Shown here in pieces: positions 7,722 through 14,710 of a stretch of DNA of 64,000 bases (its first letter is position 1; every line of letters starts with the position of its first letter). Source of the stretch: Porphyromonas asaccharolytica DSM 20707. GTDB taxonomy: Bacteria; Bacteroidota; Bacteroidia; Bacteroidales; Porphyromonadaceae. The DNA lies in NCBI RefSeq assembly GCF_000212375.1, contig NC_015501.1, forward strand, positions 1,860,001 to 1,924,000, given 5' to 3'. Under the pieces are notes generated by a model. It saw only the letters and a program-made list of their open reading frames with translations. It had not been told where the DNA came from and did not search any database. The translations under genes were made by a program, and so were the position numbers.

Positions 7722-8351
7722 GTAGGTCGGGAAACGAAAGTTTTCTGACCTACTTTCGTTTCCTTCCCTCTCACACCACCGTACGTGCCGTTCGGCATAC
7801 GGCGGTTTAATTCGTTTTCAAAGACTTTCTAATCATGTTTGATTAGCTTCATCTTCCGTCTTTCTTAATTTCCGCTTCCGATGGATACCTGTTTAGCTCT
7901 ATGTGGTCGATCGCATTGACGTTTTGACCGTTGCCACTCGTCAGCAATGTACATCGGAACATACATTCTTGATTGACGTTACGAATTATTCGGTCCTTCG
8001 CCTTGTTCTGCGCGAGAACGGCTACTTCGACCTCTGCTGACTCCTCGACATTCGTTGTTACTATCCTATAGGACTGCCGAGGCCTCGCGGGATAAGTCAT
8101 ACATCTTTCATCGTTTACCTGCCTAATTTACGCATCAAGGTTACGGTTGCCTTTTGGAACTTCACTGTCCTTGGCCAGCTTGTCCACTTGATACGCCTTA
8201 GTATTAGGTTTCTGTTCGTCAGGCCACGAATTCGCTATTGCTTCTTCTCTCCCAAGGGTCACCCCTTGAAACTTGCAAGTCGCTATGGGGTTCGTTGGCA
8301 ACTGCGCCCCGTGTGGACTTTCACCACAGATGTATAACATGCCCGTCATAC
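7722..8351 (-). mobile_element. Group II intron remnant lacking its reverse transcriptase
   Basis: Read on the minus strand, the 630-base stretch shows group II intron landmarks in order. These are a 5' end GTATGACGGGC (consensus GTGYG), domain I GTGGTGAAAGTCCAC (8311-8330), GCCTGACGAACAGAAACC, GGAGTCAGCAGAGGTCG (just before the ORF in many introns), a complete domain V (7775-7806), and a domain VI-like hairpin ending CCGACCTAC. Only about 250 bases separate the ORF-leader motif from domain V, so the usual RT/maturase gene of about 1.3-1.8 kb is absent. The 5' end abuts a terminator hairpin (8357-8392), the site preference known for bacterial class C introns. Any splicing or mobility would need a maturase in trans. 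Confidence 0.78.
7775..7806 (-). ncRNA. Group II intron domain V
   Basis: On the minus strand ACCGCCGTATGCC-GAAC-GGCACGTACGGTGGT folds into the short two-part helix with an internal bulge typical of domain V, the catalytic heart of group II introns. It is followed by GTGAGAGG and a second long hairpin (domain VI, about 7730-7760). Confidence 0.75.
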
Positions 8352-8356
8352 CAAGA

Positions 8357-8392
8357 AGAGCTCCGTAAGTCTGCGTAGACTTGCGGAGCTCT
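8357..8392 (-). terminator. Bidirectional terminator downstream of the DUF4252 gene
   Basis: AGAGCTCCGTAAGTCT (8357-8372) pairs with AGACTTGCGGAGCTCT (8377-8392) around GCGT, a 16-bp stem with one mismatch or wobble. On the minus strand it is followed by TCTT and then at once by the intron. Confidence 0.8.
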
Positions 8393-8425
8393 CTTTATAT
8401 AGCGGGTTCAGCCGCTACGCTTGGG

Positions 8426-8998
8426 TTACTTGTCTGATGGAAAAGCTGAGGAGACGAGCTTCTGGATGTCCTTCGGAGTAAAGTCGCCCGTCAGACCGAC
8501 TATATAGTACTCATCTTCATCTAGGACAGAGATGAGTAGCTCAGGACACTTGCGCCAGCACCAGATGCCAGACTCACGAGAGACGATCTGCACCTTGAGA
8601 TTATCTTCTGATTGGTTGACCGTAAGCAGTGGCTTGATAGAGCGATGCAGTCCAGGCGTCAGCATCGGGGCAAACGCCTTCTGCAGCTTGTCGATAGTCT
8701 CAGGCGTTGAGGCGATGTATACGTCGAGAGACTTCAGCTTCTTAAAGAGCGTCTTGATGTTAGCCATGACAGAGGAGTTACTATCCTCCTTGATCGTCTT
8801 CATGATACTCTCCATAGGGATCATATCCAGCATGTTTTCATTGAGGGAGAAGACCTGCACTCCATCCGCAGCCGTGGGGAGTGCCTTGGCATCTACATAC
8901 TTGAAGGGGCTAGTCTGTGCCATAGCACCTAGCGTTACGGTCAGCACTAGAAGCATAGCAACTAGCTTAGACAACAGGGGTAAAGAGATTCGTTTCAT
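8426..8998 (-). CDS. DUF4252 domain protein, exported
   Basis: A 190-residue protein with a signal peptide (LVAMLLVLTVTLGAMAQ) and a body matching the DUF4252 family. It shows the repeated pattern of short beta strands (LKSLDVYIAS, NLKVQIVS, ELLISVLDEDEYYIVGLTGDFTPKDIQKL). A Cys pair (WCWRKC) near residues 146-150 may form a disulfide after export. Bacteroidetes carry several copies of this family, often next to ECF sigma factor genes; none is nearby here. The function is unknown. A minus-strand AACCTTTG at 9119-9126 is a possible promoter. Confidence 0.8.
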   Translation of the reverse strand: MKRISLPLLSKLVAMLLVLTVTLGAMAQTSPFKYVDAKALPTAADGVQVFSLNENMLDMIPMESIMKTIKEDSNSSVMANIKTLFKKLKSLDVYIASTPETIDKLQKAFAPMLTPGLHRSIKPLLTVNQSEDNLKVQIVSRESGIWCWRKCPELLISVLDEDEYYIVGLTGDFTPKDIQKLVSSAFPSDK

Positions 8999-9201
8999 AT
9001 AAGAATACTGGGTTGATAAATAATTAGTCTACAACTATTTCATATCATGCCACGTCTCCATTGTCCTAGGCAATGTAGGCGCTACTGTATGATAGACGAG
9101 CATGAGATGGAAATGTTGCAAAGGTTCCTAAAAATGCAACACCAGAAAAAGCGACTAACCATGGAAAGCTAGAAGCCTCTGTAGACGCTTGAGGGACTTC
9201 C

Positions 9202-9231
9202 CCACGTAGGAATTTCCAATTCCTCACGTGG
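9202..9231. repeat. Fragment of the 22-bp-phased palindromic repeat element
   Basis: Two palindrome modules (CCACGTAG at 9202 and TCACGTGG at 9224) stand exactly 22 bp apart with an AATTTCCAATTC linker, as in the complete elements. The rest of the element is not present. Confidence 0.6.
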
Positions 9232-9280
9232 AGATTTCAGACTATTACCGTCCGATAAATCTACTTGAGACGAGAAAGTA

Positions 9281-9311
9281 TTTGGTTTGTCAAAAAATTG
9301 TCGTACCTTTG
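9281..9311 (+). promoter_or_regulatory. Promoter of tRNA-Cys
   Basis: A -33 TTTG (9281-9284) and a -7 TACCTTTG (9304-9311) are separated by 19 bases, a near-ideal Bacteroidetes promoter, 22 bases before the tRNA. Confidence 0.8.
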
Positions 9312-9333
9312 TAGTCGCAATCAAGTCAGCAAT

Positions 9334-9404
9334 GGTTCGTTGGCCGAGTGGTTAGGCAACGGTCTGCAAAACCGTGTACGGCGGTTCAAATCCGCCACGA
9401 ACCT
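9334..9404 (+). tRNA. tRNA-Cys (GCA anticodon)
   Basis: A 71-nt tRNA. The acceptor GGTTCGT (9334-9340) pairs with ACGAACC (9397-9403), and the discriminator is T, as is normal for tRNA-Cys. The anticodon arm ACGGT-CTGCAAA-ACCGT gives GCA. CCA is not encoded. Confidence 0.96.
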
Positions 9405-9435
9405 CTTACAATAAATAGATTTTCATTTCTTTGTG

Positions 9436-9472
9436 AAGTCCCTCTGCGAGTTATTTGTGGAGGGACTTTTTT
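9436..9472 (+). terminator. Rho-independent terminator after tRNA-Cys
   Basis: AAGTCCCTC (9436-9444) pairs with GAGGGACTT (9460-9468), followed by a T run. It lies between the convergent tRNA-Cys and methyltransferase genes and may serve both. Confidence 0.8.
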
Positions 9473-9477
9473 GCATC

Positions 9478-10707
9478 CTAGCAAGAGGTTAGGATCAAGA
9501 GCTTACGCGCACGCTCTCCCATAGTCGTGGCGAGCAGATAGTAGGTATCGCTCTCATCGGTCTTGAGCGTCTGCTTGAGCTGCTGAGCAGTCAGAGGGAA
9601 GTGTCGAGACATGATGGTCAGTGCTGGATAGTGCTGACGGAGAGCCTGAAGCTCCTTACCTCTGAGGACAGACTTGCTGTAGTCGATCTCCTCTATGAGC
9701 TTATAGCTCTTGTAGAGAGGACTGGGAGAGGCCTTTGCAGAGGTGTAGATATGACTATTGGGGCCGAGTAAGGTGAGCGACTGCTCCTCAGCGATGAGGT
9801 GAAAGGCACCACTCTTCATCAGGAGTGGCTGTGGAATGTGTATATACTCCTCGACCTTAGTCGCATAAGCTGTACGAACTGACGATAAGTGCTGGTACGG
9901 AAAGCTCCAACGGCTCACCTGTCCCAGGCGATCCACGACAGCTAGATAAATCTCTGGATCAGTCTCTTGTCGCTGCATAGAGACTGCGACCAGTAGCTCT
10001 TTGACCTCATCCTGCACCTGTACGATATGTACGGCGCATACCTGCGGGAGCTGCTCTAATATCCACTGTATATCTAGCATTGGCGACAACTTAAGGAGCA
10101 GTCGTCCCTGATAACCCAGCTCTTGTAGCCGACTCATGATCTGTAGCGGTGATGGACTATACTCATCCATACTAATGAGACGGCGATTAGGATCCTCCAT
10201 GTCTCGCCGAGCCGGATCTGCATAGACGAGTGTCACACCTTCGAGTGTAGCACGCTCCATCGCTGCCAGTGCATCCCCGCAGTGTACCGTGACATGATCC
10301 TGCTGCAAGATCTTGTGCATATTGTAGGTCAAGGCTTCTGCCATCGTCTGGTCTATCTCGTAGATGACGCTCTGCTCTGACACAGATGCCATCGCTAGTG
10401 CATCGATGCCTAGCCCTCCCGTCATGTCTAGGATATGCTCCTGAGGCGCTATCAGTTGCTGCTTGTAGCGGGCTGTCAATTCGCTACTACTCTGCTCGAA
10501 GTTGACTCGATGTGGTATATACCCACCGCTCTCGGCAAAGCGTGGCATCTTACGCTGCATCTTAGGCAGCAGAGAAACCTGTAGCGCGATCTGTCGCTTG
10601 AGCTCAGGCTCCAGCTCACTCCGCTCGAAGAGTATCCTGTCGGGCGATCTATCGGCCCATTGCCTACTCAGAGCCACTACTTGCTCCATCTGTTGTTGTG
10701 ATAGCAT
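9478..10707 (-). CDS. Class I SAM methyltransferase, THUMP-like domain family
   Basis: A 409-residue protein of the Bacteroidetes 'THUMP-like domain' methyltransferase family. The SAM-binding motif I is DMTGGLGIDALAMA (near residue 95) and the acidic strand end is VIYEID. YADPARR (near residue 158) is the motif IV signature shared with RNA and DNA amino-methyltransferases. A C-terminal region of about 80 residues with RHFPLTAQQLKQTLK corresponds to the THUMP-like part. It is probably an RNA methyltransferase; the substrate is not known. The gene is alone, divergent from rpsP across the repeat element. Confidence 0.85.
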   Translation of the reverse strand: MLSQQQMEQVVALSRQWADRSPDRILFERSELEPELKRQIALQVSLLPKMQRKMPRFAESGGYIPHRVNFEQSSSELTARYKQQLIAPQEHILDMTGGLGIDALAMASVSEQSVIYEIDQTMAEALTYNMHKILQQDHVTVHCGDALAAMERATLEGVTLVYADPARRDMEDPNRRLISMDEYSPSPLQIMSRLQELGYQGRLLLKLSPMLDIQWILEQLPQVCAVHIVQVQDEVKELLVAVSMQRQETDPEIYLAVVDRLGQVSRWSFPYQHLSSVRTAYATKVEEYIHIPQPLLMKSGAFHLIAEEQSLTLLGPNSHIYTSAKASPSPLYKSYKLIEEIDYSKSVLRGKELQALRQHYPALTIMSRHFPLTAQQLKQTLKTDESDTYYLLATTMGERARKLLILTSC

Positions 10708-10730
10708 ATTGACTTGATGGTCTTATGGCG

Positions 10731-10738
10731 CAAAGTTA
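10731..10738 (-). promoter_or_regulatory. Promoter -7 element of the THUMP-like methyltransferase gene
   Basis: TAACTTTG on the minus strand fits TAnnTTTG and ends 24 bases before the start codon. Confidence 0.6.
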
Positions 10739-10781
10739 AGACAACGCCCCCTTACAAGCAAAAAGCATCCGCCAGTGGCAT

Positions 10782-11121
10782 GGCTAATTTCTACTTTGCG
10801 GTGCTGGGAGAAGTTTAGACTGACGTATTCTAATCAACGGAGACTATAAAACAGAATATCCACGTGGGAATTCTCAATTCTCCACGTGGATATTTTTTAT
10901 TCTCCACGTAGGTACGAAACGATTCCTCCGAAGTTTCATTTGATTCCTCCGAAGTTTCATTTCATCTCCACGTGGAGATTTTTTATTCTCCACGTGGAGA
11001 TTTGAGAATTTCCACGTGGGGATCTGCCCCTTCTAAAGGAAGATCGTATCGGAGCCTAAGAGATCCTGTCGATCACCTGTCAGTGCGGTCCCCTGTCAGG
11101 GCCTCAAAATAGAATTTAGCC
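10782..11121 (-). mobile_element. MITE-like 340-bp element, copy A
   Basis: The ends are inverted repeats: GGCTAATTTCTACTTTG at 10782 and, on the other strand, GGCTAAATTCTATTTTG ending at 11121. Inside are six CCACGTGG/CCACGTAG palindromes starting at 10860, 10882, 10904, 10968, 10990 and 11012, which gives steps of 22, 22, 64, 22 and 22. The 64-bp step holds two identical 21-bp direct repeats (10921-10941 and 10942-10962, core CCTCCGAAGTTTCATTT). It is the reverse complement of the copy at 32357-32696 and has exactly the same length. Flanks TGGCAT and TGACAT may be a decayed 6-bp target duplication. It fills the divergent promoter region between the methyltransferase and rpsP genes. No ORF is credible in it. 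Confidence 0.85.
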
Positions 11122-11181
11122 GTGACATGTGTAGGCAGATTGTGATTTCGCAGAGGTTATGGTGGAATGAAGATTTTTGCG

Positions 11182-11189
11182 TACCTTTG
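11182..11189 (+). promoter_or_regulatory. Promoter -7 element of rpsP
   Basis: TACCTTTG matches the consensus perfectly. It lies 64 bases before the ATG, leaving a leader of about 58 nt. Confidence 0.75.
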
Positions 11190-11252
11190 CACAGTTCGTA
11201 TGAGACGAAAGTTCTCACGGACATCTAAATCATTCAAATCTCAATATCAACA

Positions 11253-11846
11253 ATGGCAACTAAAATCAGACTACAAAGATTCGGTCGTCGTGGCTACCCC
11301 TTCTACCGTATCGTCATCGCTGATAGCAGGGCTCCACGGGATGGAAAGTTTATTGAGAGGATAGGTTCTTATAATCCGAACACTAATCCTGCTACAATAG
11401 ATTTGAAGTTTGACCGCGCTCTCTATTGGCTCAAGGTCGGTGCACAGCCTAGTGACACCGTACGTCGCATCCTCTCACGTGAGGGTGTCCTCCTTAAGAA
11501 GCACCTCGATGGTGGTGTCGCCAAGGGCGCATTCACACAGGAGGTCGCAGACCAGCGCTTTGAGGCATGGCTCACGAACAAGCAGCAGCTCCTCAAGGGA
11601 GTCGCAGAGCGTGACCAGCAGAAGGCTCAAGATATAGCTCAGAAGCAGCACGAGGCTGAGGAAGAGCAAAACAAGGAGCGTAGCAAGGCTCTAGAGGAGA
11701 AGAAAGCAGCCATCGAGCGCGAGAAGGCTGAGGCCGAAGCTGCTGCAAAGGCTGAAGCTGAGGCTAACGAGGAGGCTAACGCCACCGAGGAAGCACCCGC
11801 TGCTGAGGAGGCTCCTGCCACAGAAGAGGCTCCCGCTGCTGAGTAA
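11253..11846 (+). CDS. rpsP: 30S ribosomal protein S16 with long acidic C-terminal extension
   Basis: Residues 1-90 are a standard S16 ([49 protein letters not shown]). S16 binds 16S rRNA early in 30S assembly. Most bacterial S16 proteins have 80-90 residues, but this one has 197. It adds a charged helical region (residues about 90-165, rich in Lys/Glu/Gln) and an Ala/Glu-rich tail made of repeats close to [13 protein letters not shown]. Extended S16 proteins occur in Bacteroidetes. The gene has its own promoter and terminator. The role of the tail is unknown. Confidence 0.95.
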   Translation: MATKIRLQRFGRRGYPFYRIVIADSRAPRDGKFIERIGSYNPNTNPATIDLKFDRALYWLKVGAQPSDTVRRILSREGVLLKKHLDGGVAKGAFTQEVADQRFEAWLTNKQQLLKGVAERDQQKAQDIAQKQHEAEEEQNKERSKALEEKKAAIEREKAEAEAAAKAEAEANEEANATEEAPAAEEAPATEEAPAAE

Positions 11847-11928
11847 GCTGACAACTACACAACACCTCTACGACATATCTAGTCGTATCTACCATGATAC
11901 GTATCTATGTGTCATAACATCTATGAGG

Positions 11929-11967
11929 CCCAGACTGCATGACTTTGTGTGGTCTGGGTTTTTTTTT
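11929..11967 (+). terminator. Rho-independent terminator of rpsP
   Basis: CCCAGAC (11929-11935) pairs with GTCTGGG (11952-11958), followed by nine T residues. Confidence 0.85.
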
Positions 11968-12005
11968 GAGCAGACTGATCTACGAGACCGTCTTTCCCTC
12001 TCATC

Positions 12006-13250
12006 ATGACATCTCCACAACTACAATACCACACCACTGCCCAGGGACTACGTATCGTCTACTACCCTATTCCCAGCCAGGTCACCTATATAGGCTACAT
12101 GGTACAGACAGGCTCAGCTCAGGATCCGCAACCTTACCATGGACTGGCACACTGTACGGAGCACATGCTCTTTAAGGGGACGCATAAACGACACGCCCTA
12201 CACCTAGTGAATCGTGTCGAGGCGGTGGGTGCTGATCTCAACGCTTTCACTACCAAGGAGGATACAACCCTACACATAACCATCCCCTCACGCTATGCGC
12301 TCAGGGCCGTTCATCTGCTCACAGATATCGTGCTCAACAGCTACATACCGACCGAAGAGCTGAGCAAGGAGCAGGAGGTGATCATTGAGGAGATAGCTAG
12401 CTACCTAGATGCTCCAAGTGAGCGGATATATGATGAGTTTGAGGAGCTACTCTTTAGCGGCACGCCGCTAGCGCACAATATACTAGGTTCTGAGCAATCA
12501 GTCAGGCGTATCTCCTCGACAGTCGTACGGCGCTTTATGGATCAGTACTACCGCCCTGACAATATGGTGCTGGGCATCTGGGGCAAGATAGACTTTGACA
12601 AAGCGGTGGAGATGATCGAGCATCTATACAGCGAGCCACGAGTAGCTGCAGGAGATCCATTTAAAGTGCCAAAGGTCAAACCCACGACCACTCCCGAGCG
12701 GCTCATCGCTAAGACGCACCACTACCGCACCAACCAGTGCCACTGCATCATAGGAACACATGCTCCGAGCCTGCACAATCGTGAGCGCTACGCTATGACG
12801 CTCTTCAACAACTTCATCGGAGGTCCCGCCATCTCTTCCCAGCTGAACCTTCATCTGCGTGAAGAGCTGGGACTGGTTTACAGTGTCGAGGCGAATTACA
12901 CGCCCTACCTGAATGATGGCGTCTGGAACGTCTACCTCGGCACGGGTGGCGACACGCTACAACAAGCTGTGGAGGCAGTGCATCGCATCCTGGATCGCTA
13001 CGTCACCACGCCTATGAGTATGGAGCAGCTAGCCATCAGTAAGCAGCAGATCGTGGGGCAGCTACTCCTCGCCAACGATCAGCACGATAGCGAGCTCATC
13101 ACCATGCTCAAGAGCTACCTCTACTTCGGCAGAGTCAGTAGCGTCGCCGAGGTGGCAGAGCGCATACAGGCGATCACGCCTGAGGAGATCACCGAGACGG
13201 TCGGTCGCTACCTCACGAGAGCGCAGCGACATACGCTCATCTACAAGTAG
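12006..13250 (+). CDS. M16 family zinc peptidase (insulinase-like)
   Basis: A 414-residue single-chain M16 protein. The inverted zinc motif HCTEH (HxxEH) sits in GLAHCTEHMLFKGT near residue 45, and the downstream Glu ligand lies in QEVIIEEIASY. The second, inactive half includes LREELGLVYSVEANYTPY, the usual R/Y peptide-clamp region. There is no signal peptide, which fits a cytoplasmic processing-peptidase-like enzyme such as the YmxG group. It starts 38 bases after the rpsP terminator. Confidence 0.9.
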   Translation: MTSPQLQYHTTAQGLRIVYYPIPSQVTYIGYMVQTGSAQDPQPYHGLAHCTEHMLFKGTHKRHALHLVNRVEAVGADLNAFTTKEDTTLHITIPSRYALRAVHLLTDIVLNSYIPTEELSKEQEVIIEEIASYLDAPSERIYDEFEELLFSGTPLAHNILGSEQSVRRISSTVVRRFMDQYYRPDNMVLGIWGKIDFDKAVEMIEHLYSEPRVAAGDPFKVPKVKPTTTPERLIAKTHHYRTNQCHCIIGTHAPSLHNRERYAMTLFNNFIGGPAISSQLNLHLREELGLVYSVEANYTPYLNDGVWNVYLGTGGDTLQQAVEAVHRILDRYVTTPMSMEQLAISKQQIVGQLLLANDQHDSELITMLKSYLYFGRVSSVAEVAERIQAITPEEITETVGRYLTRAQRHTLIYK

Positions 13251-13319
13251 CAGAGCGATAAAGAAAGCAGTTACGCTCACTGAGTTCAAAAGGAAGTAAC
13301 CGTCAGGGGCTTTTTCATT

Positions 13320-13327
13320 ACCTTTGT
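13320..13327 (+). promoter_or_regulatory. Promoter -7 element of the plsC-LMW-PTP pair
   Basis: TACCTTTG lies 32 bases upstream of the ATG at 13360. Confidence 0.7.
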
Positions 13328-13359
13328 GAGCGAGATACAAGCACTGAGGCTCGTATGCT

Positions 13360-14145
13360 ATGGCCTCAGTTTGTGAGACAACCCCCTACTCCTCTATGCT
13401 ACTACGGATACTATACATTATATACATAGTCTTATTTGCGGCGCCCATCTATGCGGTGATAACCATCATCTTAGCACTTATTATGACGGTGGGATGCTTG
13501 CTAGGCTTTGGCAAGTTCTTTAGTTATTACCCAGGACTCATCTGGTCGTGGCTAGGACTGATACTATCCCTCTGTCCCGTCACCGTGCGAGGGCGTAAGA
13601 ACTACGACAAGAAGTCTGGTCCCTATGTCGTCATGGCAAACCACCAGGGAGCCTACGACATCTTCCTTCTCTACGGCTTCCTCGGCATCCCCTTCAAGTG
13701 GGTGATGAAGGAGTCGCTGCGGCGTGTCCCCTTCGTGGGCAAAGCGTGTGAGGTTGCGGGCTTTATCTTTGTCAACGGACATAGCATACAGAACATCCGC
13801 AACTCACTAGACGAAGCTAAGCGTTCGCTCGGTGATGGCTACTCGATCTTTATATTTCCTGAGGGCAGTCGTACTCGCACGGGACGTATGCAGCCTTTGA
13901 AAAAGGGTGGCTTCGTGATCGCCGATGAGCTAGACATCCCGATCATCCCTGTCTCCATCTCGGGCTCCTATGGCGTGATGCGCGCAGGCTCGTTCCTACC
14001 CCACTGGCGTCGCCTCTATCTAGATATACACCCACCTATCCACCCTCGTGATTATCGCTCTTCCGATCAGCCGATGCAAGATCTACGCGAAGGGGTCTAC
14101 CACACGATACAGCAAGGCATCCACGATGGCACAGAGCAACTCTAG
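13360..14145 (+). CDS. plsC: 1-acyl-sn-glycerol-3-phosphate acyltransferase (PlsC type)
   Basis: A 261-residue membrane acyltransferase. N-terminal transmembrane helices (residues about 13-60) are followed by the catalytic HxxxxD motif in NHQGAYD (near residue 94), and then FPEGSRTR, which binds the glycerol phosphate. It makes phosphatidic acid at the inner membrane. Another in-frame ATG at 13396 (MLLRIL) could be the true start. The end overlaps the start of the LMW-PTP gene by 20 bases. Confidence 0.9.
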   Translation: MASVCETTPYSSMLLRILYIIYIVLFAAPIYAVITIILALIMTVGCLLGFGKFFSYYPGLIWSWLGLILSLCPVTVRGRKNYDKKSGPYVVMANHQGAYDIFLLYGFLGIPFKWVMKESLRRVPFVGKACEVAGFIFVNGHSIQNIRNSLDEAKRSLGDGYSIFIFPEGSRTRTGRMQPLKKGGFVIADELDIPIIPVSISGSYGVMRAGSFLPHWRRLYLDIHPPIHPRDYRSSDQPMQDLREGVYHTIQQGIHDGTEQL

Positions 14146-14635
14146 TAGCAAGGCTCCTTACCGCATTCTCTTCGTCTGTCTAGGCAACATCTGTCGCTCG
14201 CCACTCGCAGAGGCTATTATGCGGCAACTCCTAGCCGAAGACCCCGCCAGCTCGTCTCAGATCGAAGTAGACTCGGCAGGCATCGGTGGATGGCATCAGG
14301 GAGAGCTAGCAGACCCACGTATGCGTGCCCATGCAGCACGGCGTGGCATCGAGATGACGCACCGTGCGAGGCAAATTAAGGATGGAGACTTTGAGACCTT
14401 TGACCAGATCATCGCTATGGACGATGGCAACTATGAGGCTCTGCGCGAGCTGGCTCCGACGCTAGAGCAGCAGAAGAAGGTCGTGCGTATGGCTGACTAC
14501 CTAGAGCAGATGCCGTGGGATCACATTCCCGATCCATACTACGGAGGTGCGTCGGGCTTTGAGCTCGTCCTAGATCTACTCACTGAGGGGTGTACCAATT
14601 TATATCATCGTTACGAGACGCAGAGCGATAAGTAA
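14126..14635 (+). CDS. Low-molecular-weight protein tyrosine phosphatase
   Basis: The P-loop VCLGNICRS (CX5R) stands about 17 residues from the ATG at 14126. This start is chosen because longer versions read through the plsC coding region. The DP loop (IPDPYYGG) near residue 135 carries the general acid. At 169 residues it has the usual family size. Such phosphatases act on phosphotyrosine proteins; in Bacteroidetes they are linked to capsule and community regulation (for example Ltp1 of P. gingivalis). Whether this is the Ltp1 orthologue is not settled. Confidence 0.9.
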   Translation: MAQSNSSSKAPYRILFVCLGNICRSPLAEAIMRQLLAEDPASSSQIEVDSAGIGGWHQGELADPRMRAHAARRGIEMTHRARQIKDGDFETFDQIIAMDDGNYEALRELAPTLEQQKKVVRMADYLEQMPWDHIPDPYYGGASGFELVLDLLTEGCTNLYHRYETQSDK

Positions 14636-14657
14636 GCGGGGGCAGCACTACTTTTCG

Positions 14658-14665
14658 TACTTTTG
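14658..14665 (+). promoter_or_regulatory. Promoter -7 element of the EptA-like pair
   Basis: TACTTTTG fits TAnnTTTG. Its position rules out the TTG at 14663 as a start and favours the ATG at 14711. Confidence 0.6.
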
Positions 14666-14710
14666 CGCTGGACTTATTACGACCTTGTTAACGAGCAATC
14701 TTTTATTCCG

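Noticed and set aside
7849-8349. Two minus-strand ORFs (83 and 73 codons) inside the intron region
   Set aside because: They coincide with conserved RNA motifs of group II intron domains and do not show RT or maturase motifs. They are read as chance ORFs or a vestige of the lost intron gene.
11639-11854. Minus-strand Ala/Ser-rich ORF opposite the rpsP tail
   Set aside because: It is the antisense shadow of the repetitive Ala/Glu codons, with no promoter or independent features.
14663-14710. Longer N-terminus of the first EptA-like protein starting with TTG at 14663
   Set aside because: The TTG overlaps the TACTTTTG promoter box, so it would lie upstream of the transcription start.
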